DNA from: a virus
Virus record (IMG/VR): IMGVR_UViG_3300024518_000175
Span: 1-27,588 of that record
Strand: one strand, 5' to 3'
DNA length: 27,588 nt
A model generated the notes under the pieces. That model saw only the letters and a program-made list of their open reading frames with translations, was not told the DNA's origin and did no database searches. Shown one piece after another: positions 1-5,515 of the stretch. The first letter of the stretch is position 1; every line of letters starts with the position of its first letter. The position numbers were made by a program, and so were the translations under genes.

Positions 1-2
1 AG

Positions 3-179
3 TATGCTACTCGTAATCGTGGTACTCTCTGGTCTGCTTATCAAGCTGCTACATGGTGGTCTAGTCATGATAAGGATGGTCCTAAACAATCCCGTCCATC
101 TCATACTGTCATAGGTGGTAGAGAAGATAAGGTTAGGAAGATGTTACACTCACCACAATGGATGCAACTAGCTGCTTAA
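3..179 (+). CDS. DUF932-family phage protein, C-terminal fragment
   Basis: This is an open frame entering from the left edge, so the start is missing. It gives 58 residues before TAA at 177-179. The segment GTLWSAYQAATWWSSHDK followed by RPSHTVIGGREDKVRKML resembles the C-terminal end of DUF932 (phage/plasmid TIGR03299-like) proteins, which usually carry a T-x-W-x-A-Y/F-x-A-x-T-x-W/Y pattern there. The family is common in phages and plasmids and its biochemical role is not established. A strong intrinsic terminator follows 12 bases after the stop, so this gene ends a transcription unit. The assignment rests on residue pattern alone and on only the last part of the protein. Confidence 0.6.
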   Translation, partial: YATRNRGTLWSAYQAATWWSSHDKDGPKQSRPSHTVIGGREDKVRKMLHSPQWMQLAA

Positions 180-190
180 CTAACTGTAAC

Positions 191-221
191 TAGGGAGAGA
201 TTAAGTTCTCTCCCTATTTTT
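191..221 (+). terminator. Rho-independent terminator after the DUF932 gene
   Basis: A perfect 10-bp stem (191-200 paired with 207-216) has a 6-nt loop and is followed at once by five T (217-221). The right arm and tail (TCTCTCCCTATTT) nearly match the terminator after ssb at 10507-10538. It sits between the DUF932 stop (179) and the next start (235). Confidence 0.88.
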
Positions 222-234
222 AAGGAATAGGATT

Positions 235-633
235 ATGAGGTACTATAGACCTGCCCTTAGAATTATGTTCCCTTATTGTTTCAAACTAGCTAAAAAATCT
301 GAGACAATATTCATGGATAATAATACAAAGATGGCACACTGGAAAACAGTGATCAATGAGGATTCAGATGGGTATGTTTTAGTTGCTTTTAATCGTGACT
401 ATAAGTATATTCCAAGAGGTACTCTCCGTTTTATGAGAAAGCCTAACACATTCAAAGGGATATGGCATGTTATATATAAGGATAGTTTATATATGTATGA
501 TGATGATCCTGATTCAAGAACAGATTATTTTAGACGTTTAGATAAACTTCTTTTACATAAACATGAAGTGGTTAAAGATAACACAGTTAATATTAAAAGT
601 ATAAATGACATACATTATAAGGAGAAGGAGTAG
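235..633 (+). CDS. Hypothetical protein, 132 aa
   Basis: The family is not recognised. The ATG at 235 is preceded by AAGGAATAGGATT, a good ribosome-binding site, and it is the first start after the terminator at 191-221. The protein is basic and aromatic-rich, with many Lys, Arg and Tyr, and a Asp-rich patch (MYDDDPDSR) around residues 87-95. There is no signal peptide or membrane segment. Its stop at 633 is 4 bases before the next start, so it is probably co-transcribed with the small genes that follow. The lack of room for a promoter between the terminator and the start suggests read-through transcription or a promoter further upstream. Confidence 0.65.
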   Translation: MRYYRPALRIMFPYCFKLAKKSETIFMDNNTKMAHWKTVINEDSDGYVLVAFNRDYKYIPRGTLRFMRKPNTFKGIWHVIYKDSLYMYDDDPDSRTDYFRRLDKLLLHKHEVVKDNTVNIKSINDIHYKEKE

Positions 634-637
634 GACT

Positions 638-787
638 ATGGAAAAAATAGAATTAACTGAAGAACAAATTAATTATATTGCTGATCATATAGAGATGAAA
701 TTCCGTATAGAGGAACACAACTATGATCTAGGGATGGCTCTTGGAATAGAAAATGCAATAGAAGCATACAATAGTGGAGCTAGATAA
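638..787 (+). CDS. Small acidic hypothetical protein, 49 aa
   Basis: I chose ATG 638 rather than the in-frame 605 because GGAGAAGGAGTAGGACT lies directly upstream and the 605 start would overlap the preceding gene. The 49-aa product is acidic and helical (TEEQINYIADHIEMKF), with a short glycine-containing segment (LGMALGIENAIEAY) that could pack as a helix-turn-helix-like pair. No family is recognised. It lies between an unknown gene and the GP88-like gene, spaced for translation in series. Confidence 0.6.
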   Translation: MEKIELTEEQINYIADHIEMKFRIEEHNYDLGMALGIENAIEAYNSGAR

Positions 788-797
788 GGAATAGAAC

Positions 798-1424
798 ATG
801 CCATCAGCTATACATATATCTACATTAACAGGTAAGCTAGAAAACTTTCATGCTATCTCTGTTAATACTATAACTAATGAGTTCTGTAATAAGATGCATA
901 AAGCTAAGAAGAAAGATAGCATATGTACTTATTGTTATAGTTGGGCCTTGCTCCAAGGGTATCGTAAGAATGTAGCAACAGCATTGGAACGTAACTCACG
1001 ATTGTTAAGCAGTCGGTTACTATCTATTGATGATGAGCTACCCTTTATTAACGATGCTTACTTTAGGTTCGATGCTCATGGTGAGTTAATAAATCATACA
1101 CATCTTTTGAACTATATAAATATAGCACGTAAGAATCACGGCTGTAACTTTGCTTTATGGACTAAGAGAAAGGATCTAATAAACAGGTACTTTAAGTTAG
1201 GGAATACTAAACCCGATAACTTAATCTTAATATATTCTAACCCTCGTATTAGTAATATCATGGATACACCACCAAAGTATTTTGACAGGACATTTAATAA
1301 TGTGTTAGAGCATGAAGAAATGGACCGTCAGAATTGTACTGGACAACAGTGCAAAGACTGTCTATTGTGTTACACTCCTAACAATGGAGTTACCACGATA
1401 GTTGAGAAAGTTAAGAGGTACTAA
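798..1424 (+). CDS. GP88-like cysteine-rich phage protein, 208 aa
   Basis: The N-terminal half has a Cys cluster (FCNKMHKAKKKDSICTYCY, about residues 29-47) followed by RKNVATALERN, then FRFDAHGELIN near residue 90 and NFALWTKRKDL near residue 117. This order resembles the phage 'gene product 88' family: a CxYCY motif, an RxRN-like helix, an FRxxxxGE/D strand and a W/YTK/R strand. A second Cys cluster (CTGQQCKDCLLCY, near residues 180-192) closes the protein, so it could bind a metal or an Fe-S cluster. The biochemical function of the family is not established. The start follows AAGGAATAGAAC. The stop overlaps the next ATG by one base (TAATG), indicating translational coupling. The family call is from pattern memory, so it is tentative. 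Confidence 0.5.
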   Translation: MPSAIHISTLTGKLENFHAISVNTITNEFCNKMHKAKKKDSICTYCYSWALLQGYRKNVATALERNSRLLSSRLLSIDDELPFINDAYFRFDAHGELINHTHLLNYINIARKNHGCNFALWTKRKDLINRYFKLGNTKPDNLILIYSNPRISNIMDTPPKYFDRTFNNVLEHEEMDRQNCTGQQCKDCLLCYTPNNGVTTIVEKVKRY

Positions 1425-1651
1425 TGAAGAAACGTATTCATGTTAATCAACATAACATTAAAGCTAACAGGAAACAGGATAAGAAAGTACCAGTGTTTAC
1501 TGTTAAGACTTATAAATCAAATACATATGGCAACAGTATAGAAATACAGGGGCCATGTAAATTAGTTTACAGTCCAGATAAACCTCTATCGTGTGGTGCT
1601 ACTGTCTGGATTGAAACCGACTCCAATGTGGAGATACAACCTAACCTATAG
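1424..1651 (+). CDS. Small conserved hypothetical protein, 75 aa
   Basis: It begins with MKKRIHVNQHNIKANRK and ends with LSCGATVWIETDSNV, enclosing a predicted beta-rich core (PVFTVKTYKSNTYGNSIEI). The combination of an HVNQH-x-I-x-AN start and a PDKPLSCGAxVWIET end recalls a small uncharacterised family of phages, prophages and plasmids that I know by sequence only, without a function. It has a single Cys and no membrane segment. The start codon overlaps the stop of the GP88-like gene (TAATG), so the two are translated together. The protein on the opposite strand at 1567-1773 is treated as a shadow. Confidence 0.6.
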   Translation: MKKRIHVNQHNIKANRKQDKKVPVFTVKTYKSNTYGNSIEIQGPCKLVYSPDKPLSCGATVWIETDSNVEIQPNL

Positions 1652-1663
1652 GAAGGAACTATA

Positions 1664-1837
1664 ATGAATATTGTATTACGTCTACGTAAAGAGAAGAGTG
1701 TACCTCGTGGGTCTGTGAAAACAAAGCAGGGCAAGAGGTATGACTGGGGGAAATGGTATCTCCATGTAGCCAAGTCTCCTCACTTCTGGAATATGAAGGC
1801 CATCGTAGATATACGTGGCCGTATATTTGTGGTATAA
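1664..1837 (+). CDS. Small basic hypothetical protein, 57 aa
   Basis: A short frame starts at ATG 1664, behind GGAAGGAACTATA, and stops with TAA at 1835-1837. The product is strongly basic and tryptophan-containing (RLRKEKSVPRGSVKTKQGKR, then WGKWYLHVAKSPHFW). It has no recognised family. Its basic character would suit a nucleic-acid-binding or host-takeover peptide, but that is only inference. The last 36 bases fall inside a region with several inverted repeats (1802-1875), so the end of this gene may be part of an RNA structure. Confidence 0.5.
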   Translation: MNIVLRLRKEKSVPRGSVKTKQGKRYDWGKWYLHVAKSPHFWNMKAIVDIRGRIFVV

Positions 1838-1875
1838 TTACAGACAGGAAAGTGGGGGTGCAATTCCCCCACGAT
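1802..1875 (+). other. Cluster of three hairpins enclosed by a short helix (possible structured RNA)
   Basis: Three inverted repeats follow one another. First is a 7-bp stem 1809-1815/1820-1826 with a 4-nt loop. Second is a 6-bp stem with two G-U pairs, 1828-1833/1837-1842. Third is a 7-bp GC-rich stem 1852-1858/1866-1872 with loop TGCAATT. ATCGT at 1802-1806 can pair with ACGAT at 1871-1875, closing a 74-nt cloverleaf. The outer helix competes with the last two pairs of the third stem. It is not a tRNA: the second arm has no 7-nt anticodon loop and the outer helix is only 5 bp. There is no T run, so it is not a classic terminator. It spans the end of one small gene and the leader of the next (start 1894), so it could act in mRNA processing or translation control. 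Confidence 0.35.
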
Positions 1876-1893
1876 CCTTGAAAGGAATGACTA

Positions 1894-2190
1894 ATGATAG
1901 TAGATGGCATCGAACCTAATCCTATATGCTTGGCAGTACCAGAGGGGTACAACCTACACATCTCTAATATCAAGGAGTGGGCAGAGTATAATAATAAAAA
2001 AGGAAAAGAGTGGGCTAAACGTGCTCGTAAAGGAGAGAAGGGTGCTTTAGCTTATGGCTTGAGATATGAAGGATATCTTAAAGAGATAAGGCATTACCTT
2101 AGAACAGGAGATTGGATCTCTGATTTCTTTGGTAAGTATCAAGAGAGTAAAACATACTGGAGAGTTATCAAGAAAGGATATGGACCATGA
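1894..2190 (+). CDS. Hypothetical protein, 98 aa
   Basis: No family is recognised. The ATG at 1894 sits behind GAAAGGAATGACTA, a clear ribosome-binding site, after the hairpin cluster. The N-terminus looks like a short beta segment (PICLAVPEGYNLHI), followed by a long basic helical region (KEWAKRARKGEKG, YEGYLKEIRHYLR), and the C-terminus is aromatic and basic. It has no Cys and no membrane segment. Its last four bases (ATGA) overlap the next start, so translation of the next small gene is probably coupled. The minus-strand frame at 2047-2265 is a shadow. Confidence 0.6.
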   Translation: MIVDGIEPNPICLAVPEGYNLHISNIKEWAEYNNKKGKEWAKRARKGEKGALAYGLRYEGYLKEIRHYLRTGDWISDFFGKYQESKTYWRVIKKGYGP

Positions 2191-2354
2191 GAGATGATGG
2201 TTTAATATTAACTGATATAGGCTTGAAGATAATGGCAGGATGGTATAAAGAAATAGATCAATCAAGTACGTATACTGCTTTACCTACAGGATTAGTTATG
2301 TGGAATATGTTTGACTTCCCAATTGAAACTCAGGAGATACCAGATATATTATGA
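2187..2354 (+). CDS. Small hypothetical protein, 55 aa
   Basis: It starts with the ATGA overlap of the upstream gene (ATG 2187) and ends with TGA 2352-2354, overlapping the following ATG at 2351 in the same way. The 55-aa product is mildly acidic and ends in a hydrophobic, proline-containing tail (DFPIETQEIPDIL). No family is recognised. Support for it being real comes from the double ATGA coupling, which fills what would otherwise be a 160-base gap in a tightly packed gene row, rather than from homology. Confidence 0.55.
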   Translation: MRDDGLILTDIGLKIMAGWYKEIDQSSTYTALPTGLVMWNMFDFPIETQEIPDIL

Positions 2355-2533
2355 AGAAATTTAGATACATTAAAGTAAAAGATCCTCATTGTGAAAATGT
2401 TAACGACATTCGTGATAGTTATTCTGGACTATGGAAATATTTAAAATTAAATAAGATACAAAGAAGAGATAACAGAGGATACATGTTATGGACAGAGAAG
2501 CATGTATATAAACTAGAGCCGAGAGGGTCATGA
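2351..2533 (+). CDS. Small basic hypothetical protein, 60 aa
   Basis: This 60-aa, Lys/Arg/Tyr-rich product (KKFRYIKVKDPHCENV at the start, KIQRRDNRGYMLWTEKHVY later) has no recognised family. Both ends are ATGA overlaps: with the 55-aa gene upstream and with the cytosine methyltransferase at 2530 downstream. The gene is therefore in an operon with the methyltransferase and may be translated in step with it. Whether it helps the methyltransferase, for example as a DNA-binding accessory peptide, cannot be told from sequence. Confidence 0.55.
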   Translation: MKKFRYIKVKDPHCENVNDIRDSYSGLWKYLKLNKIQRRDNRGYMLWTEKHVYKLEPRGS

Positions 2534-3336
2534 ATATTATTAGTTTATTTGATGGGATATCTTGTGGACAACTTGCATTAAATAAAGCAGGTATAAAATA
2601 TAATAAATATATAGCTAGTGAAATAGATAACGATGCATTGACAATAACAAAAAGAAACTTTCCTAATACAATACAAATAGGAGATGTAAATAATTGGATG
2701 GATCATAAAGATTTATTTAATAATAAAATAGATTTACTATTAGGAGGTAGCCCATGTCAAGGGTTCTCAAGATGTGGAAGTCAACTAAATTTGAGTGATA
2801 AAAGAAGTGAATTATTTTTTAGATTCTTAGAAGTCTTAATAAAAAAGAAACCAAAATATTTTTTATTAGAAAATGTAGTTATGAAAAAAGAATGGGAAGA
2901 TATTATAAGTAAGTATATGAAAACTAAACCTATTAAAATTAATTCTTCTTCTGTATCTGCACAAAATCGAGAAAGATTATATTGGACTAATATTCCTATA
3001 GATAAATCTTTATTTACAAATGTCTCTGTAATGTTAAAAGATATTATTGGAGATTATAAAGGTATCGAAGTTTATCCAAGAGGTAATAATAAAGGTGGAT
3101 TAAAATGGTATAAAGGAAAATGTCCTACAATAACTAGCTCTAGTTGGCAAACTAATTTCTTTATAATAGATAGGAATAATAATAAAAGAAAATTTACAGT
3201 TAATGAATGCGAACAAATTCAAACTCTTCCTTTAGATTATACAAAAGGAATAAGTAATACACGAAGATATAAAGTAATAGGAAATGCTTGGACTGTAGAT
3301 GTTATTTATAATATACTAAAAGGAATAAACTCATGA
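2530..3336 (+). CDS. C5-cytosine DNA methyltransferase
   Basis: It transfers a methyl group from SAM to carbon 5 of cytosine in DNA. Motifs are in standard order: motif I (ISLFDGISCGQLAL), an acidic residue after strand 2 (SEIDNDAL), catalytic motif IV GGSPCQGFSR with the Cys nucleophile at about residue 77, motif VI LLENV, motif VIII SAQNRERLYWTNI, and motif X VIGNAWTVDVI. At 268 aa it is compact, with a short target-recognition stretch around PTITSSSW. No restriction enzyme is adjacent, so it looks like an orphan phage methylase, which usually protects phage DNA from host restriction. It is visibly more A/T-rich than its surroundings: 14 G/C of 60 in 2581-2640, against 30 of 60 in 13261-13320. 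That suggests recent acquisition. The target sequence cannot be read from the protein. Confidence 0.93.
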   Translation: MNIISLFDGISCGQLALNKAGIKYNKYIASEIDNDALTITKRNFPNTIQIGDVNNWMDHKDLFNNKIDLLLGGSPCQGFSRCGSQLNLSDKRSELFFRFLEVLIKKKPKYFLLENVVMKKEWEDIISKYMKTKPIKINSSSVSAQNRERLYWTNIPIDKSLFTNVSVMLKDIIGDYKGIEVYPRGNNKGGLKWYKGKCPTITSSSWQTNFFIIDRNNNKRKFTVNECEQIQTLPLDYTKGISNTRRYKVIGNAWTVDVIYNILKGINS

Positions 3337-3443
3337 GAAAAAGTGATATCATATTCTTTTGTTTTGTTATTTGTTTATTTGGTGTAGGTTTAGGTTCTCT
3401 ACTATCCTATCAAGTAGGGACAATGTTATACGAATGTTTATAA
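3333..3443 (+). CDS. Small single-pass membrane protein, 36 aa
   Basis: It starts with the ATGA overlap at the methyltransferase stop (ATG 3333) and stops at TAA 3441-3443. The product has a short charged start (MRKSD) and one long hydrophobic stretch (IIFFCFVICLFGVGLGSLL) that should span a membrane, followed by a short polar tail. Such miniature membrane peptides are common in phage early regions, and their roles are mostly unknown. The coding call depends on the coupling to the upstream gene and on filling the gap before the next gene, which it overlaps by 10 bases. Confidence 0.5.
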   Translation: MRKSDIIFFCFVICLFGVGLGSLLSYQVGTMLYECL

Positions 3444-3625
3444 TTACTAGAATAGAACCAGATGAATTAATGTTCGATGTACTCAGTGAAGATGATGGTA
3501 GTCCTATCATGTTTGCTAGTAAGTTTGAAGCTAAGATATATATAGAAAAAATTTGTGAAGGTTTCGGAGTAACACCAGATACATTTATGGTAGCCGATGG
3601 TGTAGAAATTTGGCCGATGCATTAA
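3434..3625 (+). CDS. Small acidic hypothetical protein, 63 aa
   Basis: I placed the start at ATG 3434 rather than the first possible in-frame start at 3359. The longer N-terminus (CYLFIWCRFRF) is just the other-frame reading of the small membrane-protein gene, and the protein's character changes abruptly at this Met. From 3434 the product reads as a compact alpha/beta protein (FIITRIEPDELMFDVLSEDD, then a helix KFEAKIYIEKICEGFG). The ribosome-binding site is weak (GGGAC further upstream), and overlap with the upstream gene suggests coupling. No family is recognised. Confidence 0.55.
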   Translation: MFIITRIEPDELMFDVLSEDDGSPIMFASKFEAKIYIEKICEGFGVTPDTFMVADGVEIWPMH

Positions 3626-3629
3626 TCCT

Positions 3630-4052
3630 ATGATAGCATACATTAGAATGATAAGATATATTCATCAAGGACCAGCCAATGGTATTGGTTGGCAAGTGTA
3701 TGTTAATGATTTACTAGGTAACCCATTGATATTACGAGAGTTTATTAATGAGGGTGAGGCTATTACATATTGGAAGAAATTTAATAACGCAACAGGTGAT
3801 AGTATGGATATAGAAAAAGAACTAAGACGTAATGTAAAAGAACTGCAAGACCAATTGCAACGTGCTTACTCACGAATAAAATTGTTACAAGATGAGATAC
3901 ACAATCAAGGAAAACGTGAGCATTACAATGAATACTTTTCAAAGAGAGGTATGTCGGGATGGGCCATGATGGATGATCCTCCTGAGTACTTAGAGAAAGG
4001 AGCAGAAGAACTTCCTTATCCTATAGATAAGAAAGAGAACGATGATACATAA
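3630..4052 (+). CDS. Hypothetical protein with a coiled-coil segment, 140 aa
   Basis: Two parts are visible. Residues 1-55 form a small alpha/beta module with GPANGIGWQVYVNDLLGNP and an aromatic helix. Residues about 59-95 form a charged heptad-like helix (MDIEKELRRNVKELQDQLQ) that should be a coiled coil. The C-terminus is acidic and proline-rich. No family is recognised. The start at 3630 lacks a clear ribosome-binding site, and ATG 3648 is an alternative. An internal ATG near 3804, after AGGTGATAGT, could produce the coiled-coil part on its own. The frame overlaps the next gene by 11 bases. Confidence 0.55.
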   Translation: MIAYIRMIRYIHQGPANGIGWQVYVNDLLGNPLILREFINEGEAITYWKKFNNATGDSMDIEKELRRNVKELQDQLQRAYSRIKLLQDEIHNQGKREHYNEYFSKRGMSGWAMMDDPPEYLEKGAEELPYPIDKKENDDT

Positions 4053-4353
4053 AGATGCACTTGATTTAAGTCGTTCAGATTTCTTGGAAAAATATGGAGA
4101 TCATAAAGAGTGGTTGTTTGATAAGGTACATGGAATATTGATCCAAGAAATATTAAAGGAAAGTTTAAATCAAATAGCTAAAGATAAAGAAAGGAATAAA
4201 CTTATGGGTAGGATAAAAGATTGGTTGATTGACATGGAGGAAGCTGCTACATTCATGACATTACCTGAATGGATAAAAGTATACGGTACTAATCAAAGAG
4301 AAGTTTGGGAACGAGTTAACTCCAACGATGAACAGTATGACTTGGGATTATAG
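4042..4353 (+). CDS. Hypothetical protein, 103 aa
   Basis: It is a mostly helical, charged protein with no Cys and no membrane segment. Notable stretches are LSRSDFLEKYGDHKEWLFDK at the start and MTLPEWIKVYGTNQREVWER near the end. These look like two repeats of a small helical unit in which an acidic or Thr-Leu-Pro turn leads into an aromatic helix (F/W-x-x-x-Y-G). No family is recognised. It overlaps the upstream coiled-coil gene and is followed after two bases by the next small gene. Confidence 0.55.
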   Translation: MIHKDALDLSRSDFLEKYGDHKEWLFDKVHGILIQEILKESLNQIAKDKERNKLMGRIKDWLIDMEEAATFMTLPEWIKVYGTNQREVWERVNSNDEQYDLGL

Positions 4354-4355
4354 TA

Positions 4356-4544
4356 ATGAAAAGTTTTCTACAAAAAGAAAGACAACGGATCTTTCGTGAG
4401 ATAACAAAACAATACCAAGAAGAAGGCTATGGTTTTAAAGAATCAAAGAAGTTAGCTCGACAAGATACAGATGATGTCATGTCTGATAAAGAAACATTCA
4501 TTGATAACTTTATGCATGATGTCTGGGAGGATGTCGATGAATGA
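4356..4544 (+). CDS. Small helical hypothetical protein, 62 aa
   Basis: This is a highly charged, helical 62-aa product (LQKERQRIFREITKQYQEEG, then ESKKLARQDTDDV). It starts basic and ends acidic (FMHDVWEDVDE). The pattern of a helix, a GYG/F turn and a second helix is typical of small phage proteins that bind partners, but no family is recognised. It lies two bases after the preceding stop, and the next gene starts inside its end (ATG 4537), so it is translated in series with both neighbours. Confidence 0.5.
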   Translation: MKSFLQKERQRIFREITKQYQEEGYGFKESKKLARQDTDDVMSDKETFIDNFMHDVWEDVDE

Positions 4545-4809
4545 AGCTATAGTTTGTATAGAATGGATTGATTCTTCAGAGTATGATGATGCTGATTGGA
4601 AGTCTGAAGAAGAAGTAAAAGAGTTAACTCCAATGAGAATTAAATCATGTGGTATCTTAGTTAATGAAGATGATTTATATCTTACATTAGCTAGTTCAGT
4701 TAATAATTATGATAAAGAATGTGAAGCACAATATGGTGGACTAATTACTGTGCCTAAGTGTGCCATACAAAAACGATGGTGTTTTCCAAGGAGTTTTTTA
4801 TATGACTGA
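4537..4809 (+). CDS. Hypothetical protein, 90 aa
   Basis: ATG 4537 was chosen over the longer in-frame start at 4471 because GGGAGG at 4525-4530 gives a good ribosome-binding site six bases away, and because the extra N-terminus would be a shadow of the upstream gene. The product is acidic, with four Cys (IVCIEW, KSCGILV, DKECEAQ, PKCAIQKRWCF contain them; the last has two). It has a predicted beta-rich core (RIKSCGILVNEDDLYLTLAS). A 'Trp/Asp-x-Ser ... SCG...LVxEDxxxLxLA' layout occurs in several small phage proteins of unknown role. It overlaps thyX by 8 bases. Confidence 0.55.
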   Translation: MNEAIVCIEWIDSSEYDDADWKSEEEVKELTPMRIKSCGILVNEDDLYLTLASSVNNYDKECEAQYGGLITVPKCAIQKRWCFPRSFLYD

Positions 4810-5515
4810 GAATGGATGGGTTAGTCTAGAGGATCACTTAGGTACTGATGTTACAGTAGTTAATGCAGCAAGAGTATCCTTTGGTAAACGAATAAATATT
4901 ATGAACGAACCAGATGAAAGGTTGATAGCTTACCTTGCCAAGCATAATCACTGGTCACCTTTCTCTCATTGTTACGTAGTGTTTCGTATTAAAGCACCAA
5001 TCTTTGTAGCTCGTCAGTTAGTTAAGCATCAAGTAGGCTTGGCTTGGAATGAAATAAGTAGAAGATATATTGACAAGCCACCTGAGTTTTGGTATCCCTC
5101 TAAGTGGAGAGAGAAAGCTGAAGATAAGAAGCAAGGTTCAACAGACAATGAAGTACATGGTAATCAATGGGTATATGAGAAGTATAGTAAAGCTATTGAA
5201 CTGTGCCAGAAAACGTATGAGGATATGATAAGGGCAGGTGTTTGTCCTGAACAAGCTCGAACTGTACTACCACAATCATTGTATACTGAATGGTACTGGA
5301 GTGGTAGTCTCTATGCATTTGCCAGAGTATGTAATCTTAGGTTAAGTGCAGATGCACAAGAGGAAACAAGATGGGTAGCCGAATGGATATCATATCATAT
5401 GCATAAGTTATATCCTGTCTCATGGAGAGAACTTATGAAACATAAACTAGAAGAGGAGATGAGTGAACGAATGAAAGAAATATATGACGGCACTTGGCCG
5501 GGACCGGGGGTATAA
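4802..5515 (+). CDS. thyX: Flavin-dependent thymidylate synthase ThyX
   Basis: ThyX makes dTMP from dUMP using FAD, NADPH and methylene-tetrahydrofolate, without the folate oxidation seen with ThyA. The start at 4802 follows AAGGAGTTTTTTAT; the longer in-frame start at 4760 would overlap the preceding gene by 50 bases. The 237-aa product has the early conserved VTVVNAARVSFGKR, then the nucleotide-binding region at residues 71-89 (RQLVKHQVGLAWNEISRRY), and the C-terminal RTVLPQSLYTEWYW and LRLSADAQEETRW blocks, all in ThyX order. The usual signature RHR-x7-S is changed here: KHQ (75-77) with eight residues before Ser 86. The gene opens the DNA-metabolism block and ends on a TAATG overlap with the primase-helicase, so dTTP supply and replication are co-expressed. 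Confidence 0.93.
   Translation: MTENGWVSLEDHLGTDVTVVNAARVSFGKRINIMNEPDERLIAYLAKHNHWSPFSHCYVVFRIKAPIFVARQLVKHQVGLAWNEISRRYIDKPPEFWYPSKWREKAEDKKQGSTDNEVHGNQWVYEKYSKAIELCQKTYEDMIRAGVCPEQARTVLPQSLYTEWYWSGSLYAFARVCNLRLSADAQEETRWVAEWISYHMHKLYPVSWRELMKHKLEEEMSERMKEIYDGTWPGPGV

Noticed and set aside
280-308. TTCAAA-N17-GACAAT resembling promoters P1 to P3 (TGAGACAAT at 300-308)
   Set aside because: The -35 matches only four of six bases, and it lies inside a coding gene whose start is well supported at 235. It is probably a chance match.
1802-1875. A tRNA gene
   Set aside because: The outer helix is only 5 bp, the middle arm has a 3-nt loop instead of an anticodon loop, and there is no canonical D arm.
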